Assembly (NCBI GenBank): GCA_949592205.1
Contig: CATIUR010000001.1
Location: 214,092,250 to 214,156,249 of the forward strand
Origin: Helichrysum umbraculigerum
Taxonomy: Eukaryota > Streptophyta > Magnoliopsida > Asterales > Asteraceae
Direction of reading: 5' to 3'
DNA: 64,000 nt
This document shows positions 24,501-36,508 of the stretch, one piece after another. The notes below the pieces were generated by a model. That model made no database searches. It saw only the letters and a program-made list of their open reading frames with translations, and had not been told where the DNA came from. The number at the start of each line of letters is the position of its first letter. Positions within the stretch are counted from its first letter, which is position 1. Position numbers and translations under genes: made by a program.

Positions 24501-25323
24501 TGTTTTACAGACCTGCAAATATACACGAACCCTAACACCATTTTTTGTATCTAAAACAACATCAAACTCATTTTCTAAGGTTACCAACAACTCATTCAAC
24601 ACTAAACATCATCATATAAGAAGATTCAAGCATCAATTTCACACATTCATCAATTTTTAACCTAACTCAATCAAATTCAACCAAAATCAATTTAAAGATA
24701 GGTATGCACATGAAAACCACTTACAAGTTGGAAAGATGAACAAGATGATGATGAAGAAGCTGATATATTGAATCAAATTCACATGCACTAGCTAGATTTA
24801 AAGTTGGTTATGATGTTCTTTCTTTTGTGAGTTCTAAGAATGAAGAAGAATAAGTGAAATTGGGGAAGAGTAAATGGTTAGGTCGGTATTCCTAAACCGA
24901 CCCCAGTATTAGTCAGTGTAGTTTTATTTCCGTTTTAAATCTATTGTCTGGAACCTAAAAACCATTGCGAAACCAAATTATTTATTTTACCAACAACTAT
25001 AACAATTTAAAACAAACAATATTTTACTAATCACAATAAGTCATTTAACCTTTTGACCTATTAATCTCACATAAACAAAATAATACAAAATTATTTCTAA
25101 CACATTTAAATAATAGATTAAAGTAAGGAAATTACCGTCTTACTCCTAGGCCCTCAAAGTGGATGTTACAATATCATTGGTTCCCTCATTCTCACACAAA
25201 TTCTTATTCTCATTTGAACATCACCCTAATCATAATATATATTTCCAGGTTTTTACATTCTTGAAATAATTCGGTCTGGTTCAATTTTTGTTGTACATAT
25301 ATGTTACATTCTTATTTATTTGA

Positions 25324-25864
25324 GGGTGTTTGGGATTGCGTTTTCAAAATAGTTTTTACGTTTGAAAACGGCGTTTCAAAAAGTATGTCTCTACCTGCTT
25401 CTTTTTTTTTTGTAAAAGCAGACATTCAATACCAAATAAAAACCAAAAAACAAAAGGTACAATACAGCATACACAACCTGCATACACAACCTGCTGCTAC
25501 ACAAAAAGTAACCAAGCTACAAGGGTAGCCTGGAACCAACAACTAAGGACAAGAGCAGCAGCAAAGAGACAAGTCAACCTCAAAACAAAACATACTAACA
25601 AGACCCCAAGCACAACCTGACAAAACACCCATTTTCCTACAACAACAATAACACTGAATATTCAGACTTGGTATCAACAGAAATCGACTGGGACCACACG
25701 CAAACAGAAACCAAGATCATAATGCTTCTTCATAACTACGTTTCCTCTCAAACATAAGTACATAATGCAGATACTAATTTTTTTGCAACATACTTAATAT
25801 CTGATTGTCTAAGTTTTACGAATACAATAATCAGATAATCTCTTCAAAAATCTCAAACACCCCC
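25324..25864. mobile_element. MITE-like element with GGGTGTTTG ends
   Basis: The left end GGGTGTTTGGGATT and the reverse complement of the right end, GGGTGTTTGAGATT, form short terminal inverted repeats about 540 bp apart. No clear TSD is visible and there is no coding sequence. The superfamily (hAT or PIF/Harbinger) is undecided. Confidence 0.45.
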
Positions 25865-26189
25865 TTAGTATTTCTTCTTGTAACCATTTTTTAATCAAAT
25901 AAAATATTTAGGCATTATCAAGTTCTTCAAATAACTTTATATACATTGAAAAAGTCGATGACATCAATGTACAAACAATAACCTTGTACAAGTAGTAATC
26001 GATGTCAGGGTAAGCTTATGTAAGAATTTATTACAGCTTATGTTTAACATGTGTGATGTTAGTAACTAATCGACCACTAAAAAGTAAATAAAGCATTATT
26101 ATATCATATCATATATCTATATACTAAAAACTATGAAAGCAGATTGCACTTGCATTTGTTCGCAACTGAATTATCAAAGATATATGTCT
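25865..26189. other. Non-coding DNA before the LINE
   Basis: AT-rich sequence with no ORF or repeat structure that I can support, up to the left copy of the LINE target duplication (26190-26206). Confidence 0.5.
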
Positions 26190-26206
26190 AGATACATGTC
26201 AGTACC

Positions 26207-26940
26207 AAGTTTGTTGGGTGGGGAATTGGGAATGGAGATCACCTCCTAAAGGGAGATCTTTGGGGGATTTAATATCTTTACTAACAAATATCAAAGATCT
26301 AAAGCTTGTTGCAGGTAAGCAAGATGATTGGAGTTAGTGTTTGCACTCTTCTGGAGATTTTTCAGTCAAGAATCTATCGAAGTTGATCGAACTTAAAATT
26401 CTTAAAGATTGTGCGCTTGGATGCCACCATATTTGGAACTCATGGGTCCCGAAAAAAGTAAACTTATGTACATGGAGGGCCTCTCTAAATCGCCTACCTT
26501 CACGTTTGAACTTACAAGCTACAGGAATTCAAGTTGCATCGATCTGCTGCCCTTTTTGTGATCTAACAACTGAATCTTTGGAACATTGCTTGATAGGATG
26601 TCCGATCGTGAGACCCGTTTGGCTCAAGTTTAGAAGCTAGTGGGATTTAGATCCTTTAACTCCTCACACTTTTGTAAATATCAAAGACATTTCTCTTGCT
26701 CGAGTCGGATCTTTTGGAAATAAACTCATGGATAAGATTGTTCATGGGATGCATCAGATTATGATTTGGGCTATATGAAAGTGGTGAAACAGTATCGTTT
26801 TTGCATCTCAAGACGATATTCAATCTGCCTGCACTCAAGATATCTTCCCACTGATTCAACGTCTATCTTGCCTTTGGATAAAAAACAGATGTACTGCTCG
26901 GAATATAAATTGGAACAACTGGTGTTCAAATCCTTTACGG
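26207..26940 (+). pseudogene. LINE ORF2 C-terminal fragment with zf-RVT domain
   Basis: The frame containing 26341-26640 encodes WVPKKVNLCTWRASLNRLP followed by CPFC...H-C spacing, the zinc-binding domain (zf-RVT) found after the reverse transcriptase of plant LINEs. The similarity continues to about 26930 but with in-frame stops (TAG just before 26341, TGA near 26776 and 26785), so it is dead. The endonuclease and RT domains were never inserted because of the 5' truncation. Confidence 0.8.
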
Positions 26941-27058
26941 TGTTGATTTGGAAATCAGAAAGAAAATGCTACGGAAAAGGTGAAAGGAAAATAATGGAGA
27001 GTTTTCTATTCAAGAAAAATACGATTACATTACTTAAATAAAAGAGATCATAACACCC

Positions 27059-29639
27059 TGATGGCACCCGAAACCGTCGGTGTCGTTGATGGTAACTAAT
27101 CGGGCCCCAATAGGGGTTTTAAAATTTATATTTAGCTGGGCTTAAATTATACGTACTACCTACTTTGGTTAGCAAGCGGTAAGTATGACCTAAGATCGTT
27201 CTATGAATCCAAACGTGTGGGTGATTAAAGCTGGTGCTTTCGGTAGGGAAATATTTAGGATGGAACAAAGTAGGTATGTTTGGGGGTTTTTAAACTAAAG
27301 ACAAATAATTAAAATGCAGGAAAGTAAATTGCAGAAAATTAAAGTGCAGGATAGCAGATAAAGATAAACATGTGATTGCTGAGACTTTGATAGTTAATGT
27401 TTTAGGATGACAGAATAAATAGGGGCAATACTTAATATAATAATTAAACTATCAGGTGTAAACTCTAGAACCCTACCAACTAAATTTCCCATTGGCATGT
27501 CACTAGGAACTAGGTTATCGTGATTCTGATCGGAGCAATACGCAAACTTCCAATACTTATCTAGTTGAAATATAAGCAACATATCTTGGCTTGATACCGA
27601 GGTGCATGAATCAGTAGCGTATCGTCTCATAGATCCGACCGTTCTTAACCCCTAAAATAGTTTACTATTCCATTAGCATGCAGATTAATAACTTTATATG
27701 TTTAGACCATTGATTATATAAGACTTAGTGTTTTAAGGATTCTAGGTCGCTAGGACTTTACTCTTATTCCTAAGCCTTGTTTTGTGTATTAAAGCTCGGT
27801 TACTTTAACTTATGACCTAAGTTCTCCTTTTCAAACAGTTATACATCCCTGGATTATTCGCAGTTTATAAAAATGTGTTTCATATGCAGACCATGCCTTT
27901 CAGTGATCGGACAGTGTACCTTACATGATAGTTCCACTGCTTCTTACATCAAACATGCGGTCAAGAGTAATTAACGGTGAAAGTGGCACTCTAAACTAAC
28001 TAAATGTAAAGCAATGCAGAAATGTAAACCTAATTTATACAACGAGTGGGTTCACTGTGTCTTACTTGTTGCATGTCATGGGCACAGATAACTACTTACC
28101 ATTATTAAGGTTGGTCAAGTCCTAATTACTAGCTTGCAGTCACGTGGATAACCAGAAAGGGTACTCCATAAATTAAACTCAAGTTCATAAAGTCTTAACA
28201 GTACAAAGGTTATTAATTCCTATTTTATCTAAACGTGTTTTACGAACATCATTTTATTGTGCGTTGACTCTCGTAGGATATACCAGTTAGTTGTGAAGTC
28301 GTATTATCCTTTCGGAATTCCAACTGTTAAACCAGAGCTGATTCCAGTGATGTAACTACCTTCGGTCGTTTATTGACTTCCATACGTTTGTACTCCGCTT
28401 GAAGCGTTTCCAGTACTATATCAAATAAACAGTCGAATAGGGGTCGTCCCATCACATTACGATTGTTGTACACTAATCATATAATGTCATCCTTACTTAT
28501 AATTATCTACATCATCAACAATCACAATAATAGACTACTCGCAATTCATGGCAATAGACAAATCACATACAAAGCAATAATACATAATTAGAGTATGAAA
28601 TAAAGCAAGTATGATAAAGGTTTAGATATCACCCGGAAATAAATGCGTAGCAGCATATTATTATAATTGACAACTCGTTCACACGTACAAAGATGAATCT
28701 CCAAACTCCTAACGTTCGCTCTAGCCTCTACGTTAATCCGAAGATTAATTACAATAATCCTAGACTAAAATATGAGAGAATTTTTAGAGTGAGAAAGTGA
28801 AAATGGATGAGTGAGAGTATGTGTATGAGTGTGAATTTGAGAATGTGAGTGTGTCTTGCAAATGAGCCTCATGCATCCTATTTATAGGAGAGTTTTGGTG
28901 CATTTTAGCAAGTTAGGCTTACAATAGAAAAAGGTGAAAAAGGTGGTGGCACAGGGTACGTAAAGTTGCGTAAAGGTGGTGCACGAGGTACGTAAAGTTT
29001 CGTAAAGGTCTAGCACCGGGTACACGCAAGGACCAAAAAGCGGAAACCGTGCGGGAGGGTGGTAGCCGGCGGTGGCTAGGTGGCAGCCGGCGACGGCCTG
29101 GTGGCTGGCCGGCGACGGCTGGCTGCTACCTGCACCAGTTCGTCGCCTGTTGCCTCGTTTCTCGATTCGCGCGTGTTTTCTTTGTTATGCGTCCGTTTGC
29201 GTCGATTCTTTTTTTGTTGGATTCGTAATTCAAAAACGAAGGCTTTGATGAAAAGATATCCCAAAAATATGTCTCTGAACTTTAGATGTGTCGTACGAAT
29301 CGTTTGGATCTTCCGGCGTACGTAGAATCTTTGTTCTTCGCCCGTTTTTGTTGATTCTTCTTCTATTGGATTCGTAATTTGAAAACGAACATCTTGGATG
29401 AGATGGATGTTGGTGATGGGCAATTTTGTCTTGAAATCTCGTTTTGATGTCTTGCATCTTCAAACGTACGTGGAATCTTCGTTTTACATCCGTTTTGCTT
29501 GATTTTCATCGTGCAACCTTGTTTTGACCATATTGGCATAATACTATTGATTTGTAATAGTTTTGAGTTAAAATGCCAAGAATCGTTCGAGAATGAGAGA
29601 GATATCGGTAGTAAAAACGTGACTTTTTACGCGATATCA
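27059..29639. mobile_element. Solo LTR, TGATGGCACC...GCGATATCA
   Basis: 2581 bp starting TGAT and ending ATCA, flanked by TSD CACCC (27054-27058 and 29640-29644). Removing it restores the 383-bp left LTR of the host element exactly. No protein-coding region. Near the right side are two copies of GGTACGTAAAGTT(G/T)CGTAAAGGT (28955 and 28987), three GCCGGCG words (29056-29125) and imperfect repeats of about 148 bp (29165-29500). Confidence 0.85.
29056..29500. repeat. GCCGGCG word cluster and about 148-bp imperfect repeats
   Basis: GCCGGC occurs three times in contexts ending GGTGGCT or GACGGC(C/T). Downstream, blocks with CGTACGTnGAATCTT, CCGTTTT and GGATTCGTAAT recur at about 146-150 bp spacing. 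The small ORFs here on both strands are by-products of these repeats. Confidence 0.65.
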
Positions 29640-29909
29640 CACCCCTTAAGTATAGGGGTAAAACCTACAACTTATCAACCTAAAAATCTGGAAGTATAAC
29701 TCCCATGTAAATCCACTTACCCACGTATTACTCCTACTCCAACTAATTTGGTCAAACTAAAATACCAATTATTATTATAACTAATAAACTAAAACATAAC
29801 ATATAAAAACATAATACTTATTAAATCTAAATACTATTTTATTTTCCCAAACTATCTACATGCAACGTGAATAGCAAAACCGTGACCGGTATAAACGATT
29901 AACCCAACA

Positions 29910-30761
29910 ATCACCCCCTTAATCGTTTATTTACACCTTCACTCACTGCATCGCTTGATCACCTTCTTTTCGAACTATCTCGAGTCTTGACTTTTCTTGG
30001 ATACCTGGCCTCCACCTCGGTCACATCCATAGTCGTCTCGAGTTCAACCCATTTATATGCAACACCGGTAACATCTAACATGGCTTCCCGTTGGACACGT
30101 TCATTAACAGCACGACTCTTCTCGGACTCACGACCTCTTCCCCGGCCACGTCCAAAGTCATCTCGATTTGAACCTCCAACCACCATAATGTTCACACCAT
30201 GCAATTTTTTTCCTTCCTTGTGACAGCCACAACCTTTTCAGATCCATCCGTTACAAGAGTCCTATTCCACCGGTCAAGAAAACTAATCTCCTTCTTCTTC
30301 CGTTTTCTTCTACCAGCAAACAAGCCAAACAAAAAAAAAAATCAACCTGTTTATTTTTTTATTATTTCTCCCGCTTGTCATCTCCGCTTCTGGTAAGGCT
30401 CTCTTTAACACGAACATGCTGATCAAGGAACGAAACTGTCTTCAAAACTTCAACTTGTGATCGTAACATCACAGTCCTTTCAAGAAGTAAAAACCTGGTT
30501 ACCTGAAACTTGTTCCGAAAGCACTCTTCCACCGGTCAAGAAAACAAGGTCACCAACACCTTTACCGCCTTCTATAAACCGCAACATGAACCGAACTCAA
30601 AGCCACCTGCTTTGATTTCCTTCCCTCGTCTTTTCCGCGGCTTCGGTTAGTCTCTCGCTATCGTTGGAACAAGCCCGATCAAAAGGGGCTACACAACTTC
30701 TTGAAACCGACTCTCAAACCGGACTTCTATGTCTTCACGAGCCCTAGTCTCTGATACCAAG
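29910..30761 (-). other. Internal region of the TRIM/LARD-like element
   Basis: 852 bp between the two LTRs. The only ORFs are below 85 codons, on both strands, without recognisable motifs. It contains no gag or pol. Confidence 0.6.
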
Positions 30762-31452
30762 TGTTGATTTGGAAATCAGAAAGAAAATGTTACGGCAAAG
30801 GTGAAAGGAAAATAATGGAGAGTTTTCTATTCAAGAAAAATACGATTACATTACTTAAATAAAAGAGATCATAACACCCCTTAAGTATAGGGGTAAAACG
30901 TACAACTTATCAACCTAAAAATCTGGAAGTATAACTCCCATGTAAATTCACTTACCCATGTATTACTCCTACTCCAACTAATTTGGTCAAACTAAAATAC
31001 CAATTACTATTATAACTAATAAACTAAAATATAACATATAAAAACATAATACTTATTAAATCTAAATACTATTTTATTTTCCCAAACTATCCACATGCAA
31101 CGTGAATAGCAAAACCGTGACCGGTATAAACGATTAACCCAACATACGGTTGTTATCTAATTTAGGTGGCTAACTCATAGGTTTGTTTGTTGGGAGCTTA
31201 GTATCATGTTTATGTAACTCCATTGTTCTATAGCTCCTTCTTGGAGCTCCTTTTTCCTATCAATATATTTAGTTGTTCAAAAAAAAAAGATACATGTTAG
31301 TACCTGACTCAGTGACTCATCAATAAATATTTCTAAGCACGTACGACTCATTAATTAATAATTATACACACTTTTCTCTTTAGAGCACACAATCTGTTGC
31401 TAACGAAAAAATGACCAAACTGGTGTGACCGTATCAATCTCGGTGTGGTTAT

Positions 31453-33337
31453 TGTAACATCCTCTCTTCGGGTCTGGTAATTTATAATTTTAAATTGTTA
31501 TTTAATTGTGTTAGAAATTATTTGATATTATGTATTTAAATTCAGATAAATAAGTCTCGGGACTTATTGTGGATAGTAAATTGTTGCTTGTTGTAATTTA
31601 CTATAGTCGACGGTAAAATAAAATAAGTTTCTCGCAAATGGTTTTTAGGTTCCAGACAATAGATTGAAAAGGAGACTAGTCTTAAGTGGATACGGGGTCG
31701 GTGTTAAACTTTGGCCGACCTATTTAACTTTCCCAAAATGGAAAGTATTTCCATTTTTAGAACCTTACCCTTCAAAACCCTACAAAGCTTGAAACCATAA
31801 GGAAACTTTAACCAAGTTGAAATCAAATTGTTGCTGAGATTTAGACTAAGTTCTATCATCATAATCAACTTCCTTTGTTCATCAAGATTGAATTGTAAGT
31901 TTAAGTTTGTTGATTAAATTCATGTTTATAAATTTGTTTTAATTCTCTTGATAGATAAACGAGTTAGATGATGTTGAAGTTAATATATGATGTGAGGGAG
32001 ATTACATGATCATTGTTAGTGTTGTTATTTGCTGATCTGAAACTGAAGCTTGGTGAGTTTGGTTATAAAAATCGGGTCTGGTTGTGAGCTGATGTGCAGA
32101 TCGCTGGTAGGGGTGTAGTACCCGGCCTGTACTACCCTTACCCGGCGGGTAAGCTAAATTAAACAGGGTACCCGGCGGGTAACTAACGTAGCCGGCGGGT
32201 ACTAAGGCTGAATTTTGATCAGAACTTGACCCAAAATGGGTACCCGGTGCGTGCTCTGGTACCCGGCGGGTACTGCTATTAGCAGGCGGGTAGTGCACCA
32301 GTTTATGCAATTTTTCTTTGTGTTGTAACACATGTGCTAATTATGATGTATATCAGTTAATATGCTTAATTTCGTATACTGAGCATGATTAGGAACTTAT
32401 TATAGTTATGTGAATACTATTTAGTTCCTTAAATTATGTTGGATATAAGTTAAGTATTGATGATCCTGATTACTAACTTATATTGATTGTTGTTCTCAGA
32501 TCCTCCAAAAGATAAGTGACACTTGGATTCTGAGTTTGTGAAGACAAAGGTATCGGTGAGTGGATTCAGAACTCACCATTTGATTTAGTTGTAACAGTTT
32601 GGTTACAACAAGTGAACGTAGATATGTTGTTGTTGCATTTAATATATCGTTGATTATAAATCTACGTGTTATGTGTGGCCTTTGGGTATCAGTTGTTAAT
32701 GAGGTCAACAGGTTGAACTGGTTGGTTGAGCTAACTTGGTTATTATATGAATTACACAGGGACTTGATTCATTCATTGTGTGTAGAACCTGTGTTTGATT
32801 ATAATAACTGTTAGCTATCGGTCTCGTCCGTTATGGCCATACAGATATGGTTGGATAAGTGTTCTTGGGGAGCCACCCGGGTATTATGGTATTCCCCTGA
32901 GCCACCCATCCTCATTACTATATTGTTGACTAGTTGAATCATATGTTTACGGTTGTTTGGTGTAAACATGTGGTTATGCTAAGTTGAATTGTGTGTAATG
33001 AATTCATTCACTTAGTTTCGTGCTAATCCCTCATTTTACTTCCTGCAGGTTATGTTTTGGGATGTGGGTTGCAGGATTGTGACTCTCCTGGAGCAGGGAA
33101 TATTTGACTGATCGTGCTACTCTGACATGTTTTGTTATAAACTAAGTTTGGAACAATATAATACCTAGTTTTATGTAGTTGATGTGTAATAACTTTAACA
33201 GTTTTAAACTTTTGATGTACTGAACCTGTAATCAGTTTATGTACATTATTCCTAATGTACAGTGTTCATAGATGTTTTAAAATATACGCTTCTGTGTTAA
33301 TAACATAATATTGTTGTTTCGAATGAGGGGTGTTATA
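31453..33337 (+). mobile_element. Solo LTR, TGTAACATCC...GGGGTGTTATA
   Basis: 1885 bp, flanked by TSD GTTAT (31448-31452 and 33338-33342). Same family as the split solo LTR at 11434-25170, in opposite orientation. The short ORFs inside have no domains. Confidence 0.85.
32108..32297 (+). repeat. TACCCGGCGGGTA word cluster
   Basis: About seven copies, perfect or degenerate, of a near-palindrome built on (T)ACCCGGCGGGTA within 190 bp, about 655-845 bp from the LTR start. The relative at 11434-25170 carries a different word (CGATCC...GGGATCGCG) at the same distance. Confidence 0.8.
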
Positions 33338-34244
33338 GTTATTGATTTAGTTTTTTCAAGGTGGATGAAATCGGTGTGCATCGGTGGACTTTGATTAGAC
33401 AATTGTCTCACTTCTAAAAGGACCAAAATTATATACTTGCTTGAATTCGTAATGCATGATTTCTCATTTCATGGGCCTATAGGTGACCTAATAATCATTG
33501 TTGGGCCAATTCAGAAGTGGCTCAAGGGTAAGGCGGGTGAAGCTATGGCTTTAGACCCTCAAATTTTGAAGGCCTCAAATTTTTTTTATGACATGTCCTA
33601 TATACTACATATATAAGATAACAACTAAAGTCGATCTTTATAAAGTTTAAGAGCACCAATAGTTTAAGTTGCGAATTGTAAACCTCTTTTAACTTTAAAT
33701 GAAAAAAAAATTACTAACCTCATTTTGCATATCTTTGGTTACAAGTGGTTTCGGCTAAATAAAAGAACTTCGATGTTCCATTGCTCATGTCTTTTAGTAC
33801 ATATATTTCATTAGTTATACCACCTATGCTTTACATCCTAAATCCATTTTATAGGTCTTTAGTTTTATGAGATGTATTCTTCAATCATTTTTTGCACTTA
33901 TCATTCATCATGTATCACATTAATATCACATTGTTCGATAATCCCCTTAAAACTAGCTCATAATTATAATGTTCTAGTTTTCGTCATGGTTGTTAATTAT
34001 CTCATAAAATTCTTCCATTATATCTAGGAAGATCTGTGATACAAACACAATTAAAATTACAAGTATCTTAAATTATATATAGGAACACTTTTATGATGTC
34101 ATCATTATAATTAAGTTTCAATTTGTCAATTAAGTCCTTTAATTTCAATAAAATTTAAAATAAGATCCTTAACTTATTAAAAAAAAAAATTAATCAACTA
34201 CTCACTTACATATAAAAAGAAATTTAATTTATTAATTAAGATAT

Positions 34245-34967
34245 TGTTGGAATAGTGTCCAATATCATAACTAATTGGTGAGACTATCATTAATGGTAAA
34301 GTCCTTTTTGGGTTGCCCTCAATAAACGGTCAAGAGAAAGATGAAGGATAATATTAATAGTATTAATATTATATTTAATTAATAATAGTTTATTAATTAG
34401 AAATTAAAAGTAATTAAATCTGGCGGAAGATTTCAGAAATTGACTCAACCGCCGGTTGAAAGGTCCAACCGCCAGTTGAGGTTAGGGTTTCTAAGGCGGT
34501 GGAATTCGCAGACTTGGAGTACAAGTCAAAAAAAAGCTCCAACCACCGGTTGGAAGGTCCAACCGCCGGTTGGGAGTCGAATTCAGCAAACCATAGGGTT
34601 TCTTCCACAACTATAAATAGGGGCATCCTATACCTTCATTATGAATCAAGTCAGCTACGAATTTTCAAGTATTTCGAAAATTCGTCTTTCGCTTGGGTTT
34701 TTGGGTGTGAAGCATTAGAGGTATTCTACTTTGGGTACTTGCCTCCAAGTAACGAAGCTCTGCTCGTTGGTCTGCTCGCGAGAAATAGGTTTTTCTCTTA
34801 AGGTTAGTGTTTTCCATATATTCTCTTTGTCTAATTTGTTTATTGTACTATGTTGTTAAAGTTAAAGATCCCTTAGGGTTTTAGTTTCCTAATTGCCTTA
34901 GATTATTTAAAGTTTTGTAATTCCGCTGCATGTATAATAATCTAGTTAGGGAATAGAAAACCCAACA
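34245..34967 (+). repeat. 5' LTR of copia, with four CAACCGCCGGTTG words
   Basis: The words CAACC(G/A)CC(G/A)GTTG start at about 34446, 34466, 34540 and 34560, in two pairs about 20 bp apart. The 5' copy is 723 bp. The 3' copy has lost one word and its spacer. Confidence 0.88.
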
Positions 34968-35875
34968 GTGGTATCAGAGCCATAGCTTAACAAATAGTAG
35001 CATGAAATTATCTGCAATAGTATGTAGAGATAAATTGGAAAGCGAATTATCTAAATAGGTAATATGTATTTACAGTTTAGATATTGATAATTTTATATTG
35101 TTTAAAATAGACCACAAATTTTAAAAGGTTTAAAATAGAACCCTAAACTTCAAGAGAGATTATATGTATAACATGATTTATATATATGTATAATTAAAGT
35201 CTAAATACATCGTCAGTCAATTGATAAATCGGCTCACCCATAAGGAACAAACTATAAAAGAGGTATAAGGCGAGTCGCTCTGCTTCCCTAAAGAAGTCAG
35301 GTTTATAATAAGCTTCGTGCTGACCTACTTCTCTGCTTCTTTGTGCATTCGATGGAACTACCGAGGACCTTTGATAGGATGATGTCAAGATTAAAAAGAA
35401 GACTTAAAATAGTAAAACAAAATCCTGTTTTAGCTATAGGAAATGATGAAAAGTATGCTAACACATGAAATCCGCACATCTCTCGTATGAACTGTTAATG
35501 GAGCGTGTGTGGTTTACGTGCACATTAATATGAGGACGTAATGAGAGGTGATTGAGACTCGCGATTCTCGAGTGTACTCGAGCCGGGGATCACGCGGGGT
35601 TTGCATGGTTAATTCACCATCTTGTTCATGATCCTCGGCATACCAGTCATGAATAGTAGATGTGCATAACCGAGATTAACATGACATTGATAGAAATCAA
35701 TGAATCTCAAAGATCTAGGAGTTTCATAAGAAATGAAATAGATAAAAGTATTTTAGTTATATGATTACGGCGAACCTTTTCATAAAACTGAAAATATAGA
35801 TCCTAGCCTTAATTTAGAAAATGGGGTAAATAATTAAGGAATATTCAAACTAACTAAAACTGCTTTATCTCTAAG

Positions 35876-36508
35876 ATGGCTAATTTAAATAGTGCAAATC
35901 CTCCCGTCCCCAATCCCGCACATAACTCGAACTTCTCACTACTCTCAGTTCTTGGAAGGGAAAGACTAACCGGTCCAAACTATATGGACTGGATGCGAAA
36001 CCTAAGGTTTACCTTGAGGTACGAGAACAAGGAGTATGTTCTCGATGAGCAGATTCCCATAATTGATGAAGAATCAACCCAAGAGGAGATTGAGGCACAC
36101 CGGAAACATTATGATGATGCGAATAAAGTGTCTTGTATCATGGCATCTTCCATGAGCCATGAACTGCAAAAGACTCTTGAAAACACTTGGGCTTATGAAA
36201 TGAACCAACAGCTGAAAGAAATGTTTCAGGCTAAGGCAAGCAAAGAATGCCTTGATGTGGTGAAATCCCTCATGGCTTGCAAGCCCAAACCTGGAGTTTC
36301 TATCTGTGCTTTCGTCTTAGAGATGAAAGGGTACTTTGATAGGTTGGAGTCATTGAACATGGTATTTGACACAGAGTTTTCCATCGCCATAATTCTATCC
36401 AGTTTGCCAACTGTCTACAATCAGTTTGTAATGTCATATCAGATAAATATGAATGAGAGAGAAGGCTCAATAATGGAACTCCACAATTTACTGCAAACTG
36501 CTGAGTAA
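35876..36508 (+). pseudogene. copia gag (N-terminal part)
   Basis: 210 codons from the ATG (MANLNSANPPVPN) to a TAA. The motif LTGPNYMDWMRNLRFTLR is typical of copia gag. The frame continues past this TAA and a second stop near 36601 to the zinc knuckle, so gag is broken by two premature stops. Confidence 0.85.

Larger units (their letters stand above)
11434..25170 (-). mobile_element. Solo LTR (TGTAACATCC...GGGGTGTTATA family), split by a gypsy element
   Basis: On the minus strand it starts TGTAACATCC (25170) and ends GGGGTGTTATA (11434). It is flanked by a 5-bp TSD ATATC (11429-11433 and 25171-25175). Removing the gypsy insertion leaves about 1976 bp (11434-12487 plus 24251-25170), close to the 1885 bp of its relative at 31453-33337. 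Both share a block near 'ggttccagacaatag'. It therefore arose by LTR-LTR recombination before the gypsy inserted. Confidence 0.85.
10824..25226. mobile_element. MULE-like foldback element 1, interrupted by nested LTR elements
   Basis: Flanked by a 10-bp TSD TAATCATAAT (10814-10823 and 25227-25236), in the size range of Mutator-like elements. The left arm (gagtagagttcatatgag...) and the right arm read in reverse (gggtgatgttcaaatgag...) are long inverted repeats. Without the insertion at 11434-25170 the element would be about 660 bp and would fold almost completely on itself. No transposase is present. The same family occurs at 49511-56583. Confidence 0.8.
26941..31144 (-). mobile_element. Small non-autonomous LTR element (TRIM/LARD-like)
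   Basis: LTRs of 383 bp (left: 26941-27058 plus 29645-29909, split by a solo LTR; right: 30762-31144), TGTTGATTTGG...CCCAACA. Flanked by TSD TACGG (26936-26940 and 31145-31149). The minus-strand primer site CTTGGTATCAGAGA abuts the right LTR, and a minus-strand purine tract AAGGGGGTGAT abuts the left LTR, so it runs leftward. The internal 852 bp encodes no retroelement protein. The LTRs differ at about eight positions. Confidence 0.88.
26207..31287 (+). mobile_element. 5'-truncated LINE, interrupted by an LTR element
   Basis: Flanked by a 17-bp duplication AGATACATGT(C/T)AGTACC (26190-26206 and 31288-31304, one mismatch). It ends in a poly-A run (31279-31288), as expected for target-primed reverse transcription. 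The LINE parts are 26207-26940 and 31150-31287. The rest is a nested LTR element. Confidence 0.85.

Noticed and set aside
29959..30223. Overlapping 78-81-codon ORFs on both strands
   Set aside because: Located in the internal region of a non-autonomous LTR element, with no domain and no coding bias that I can see.
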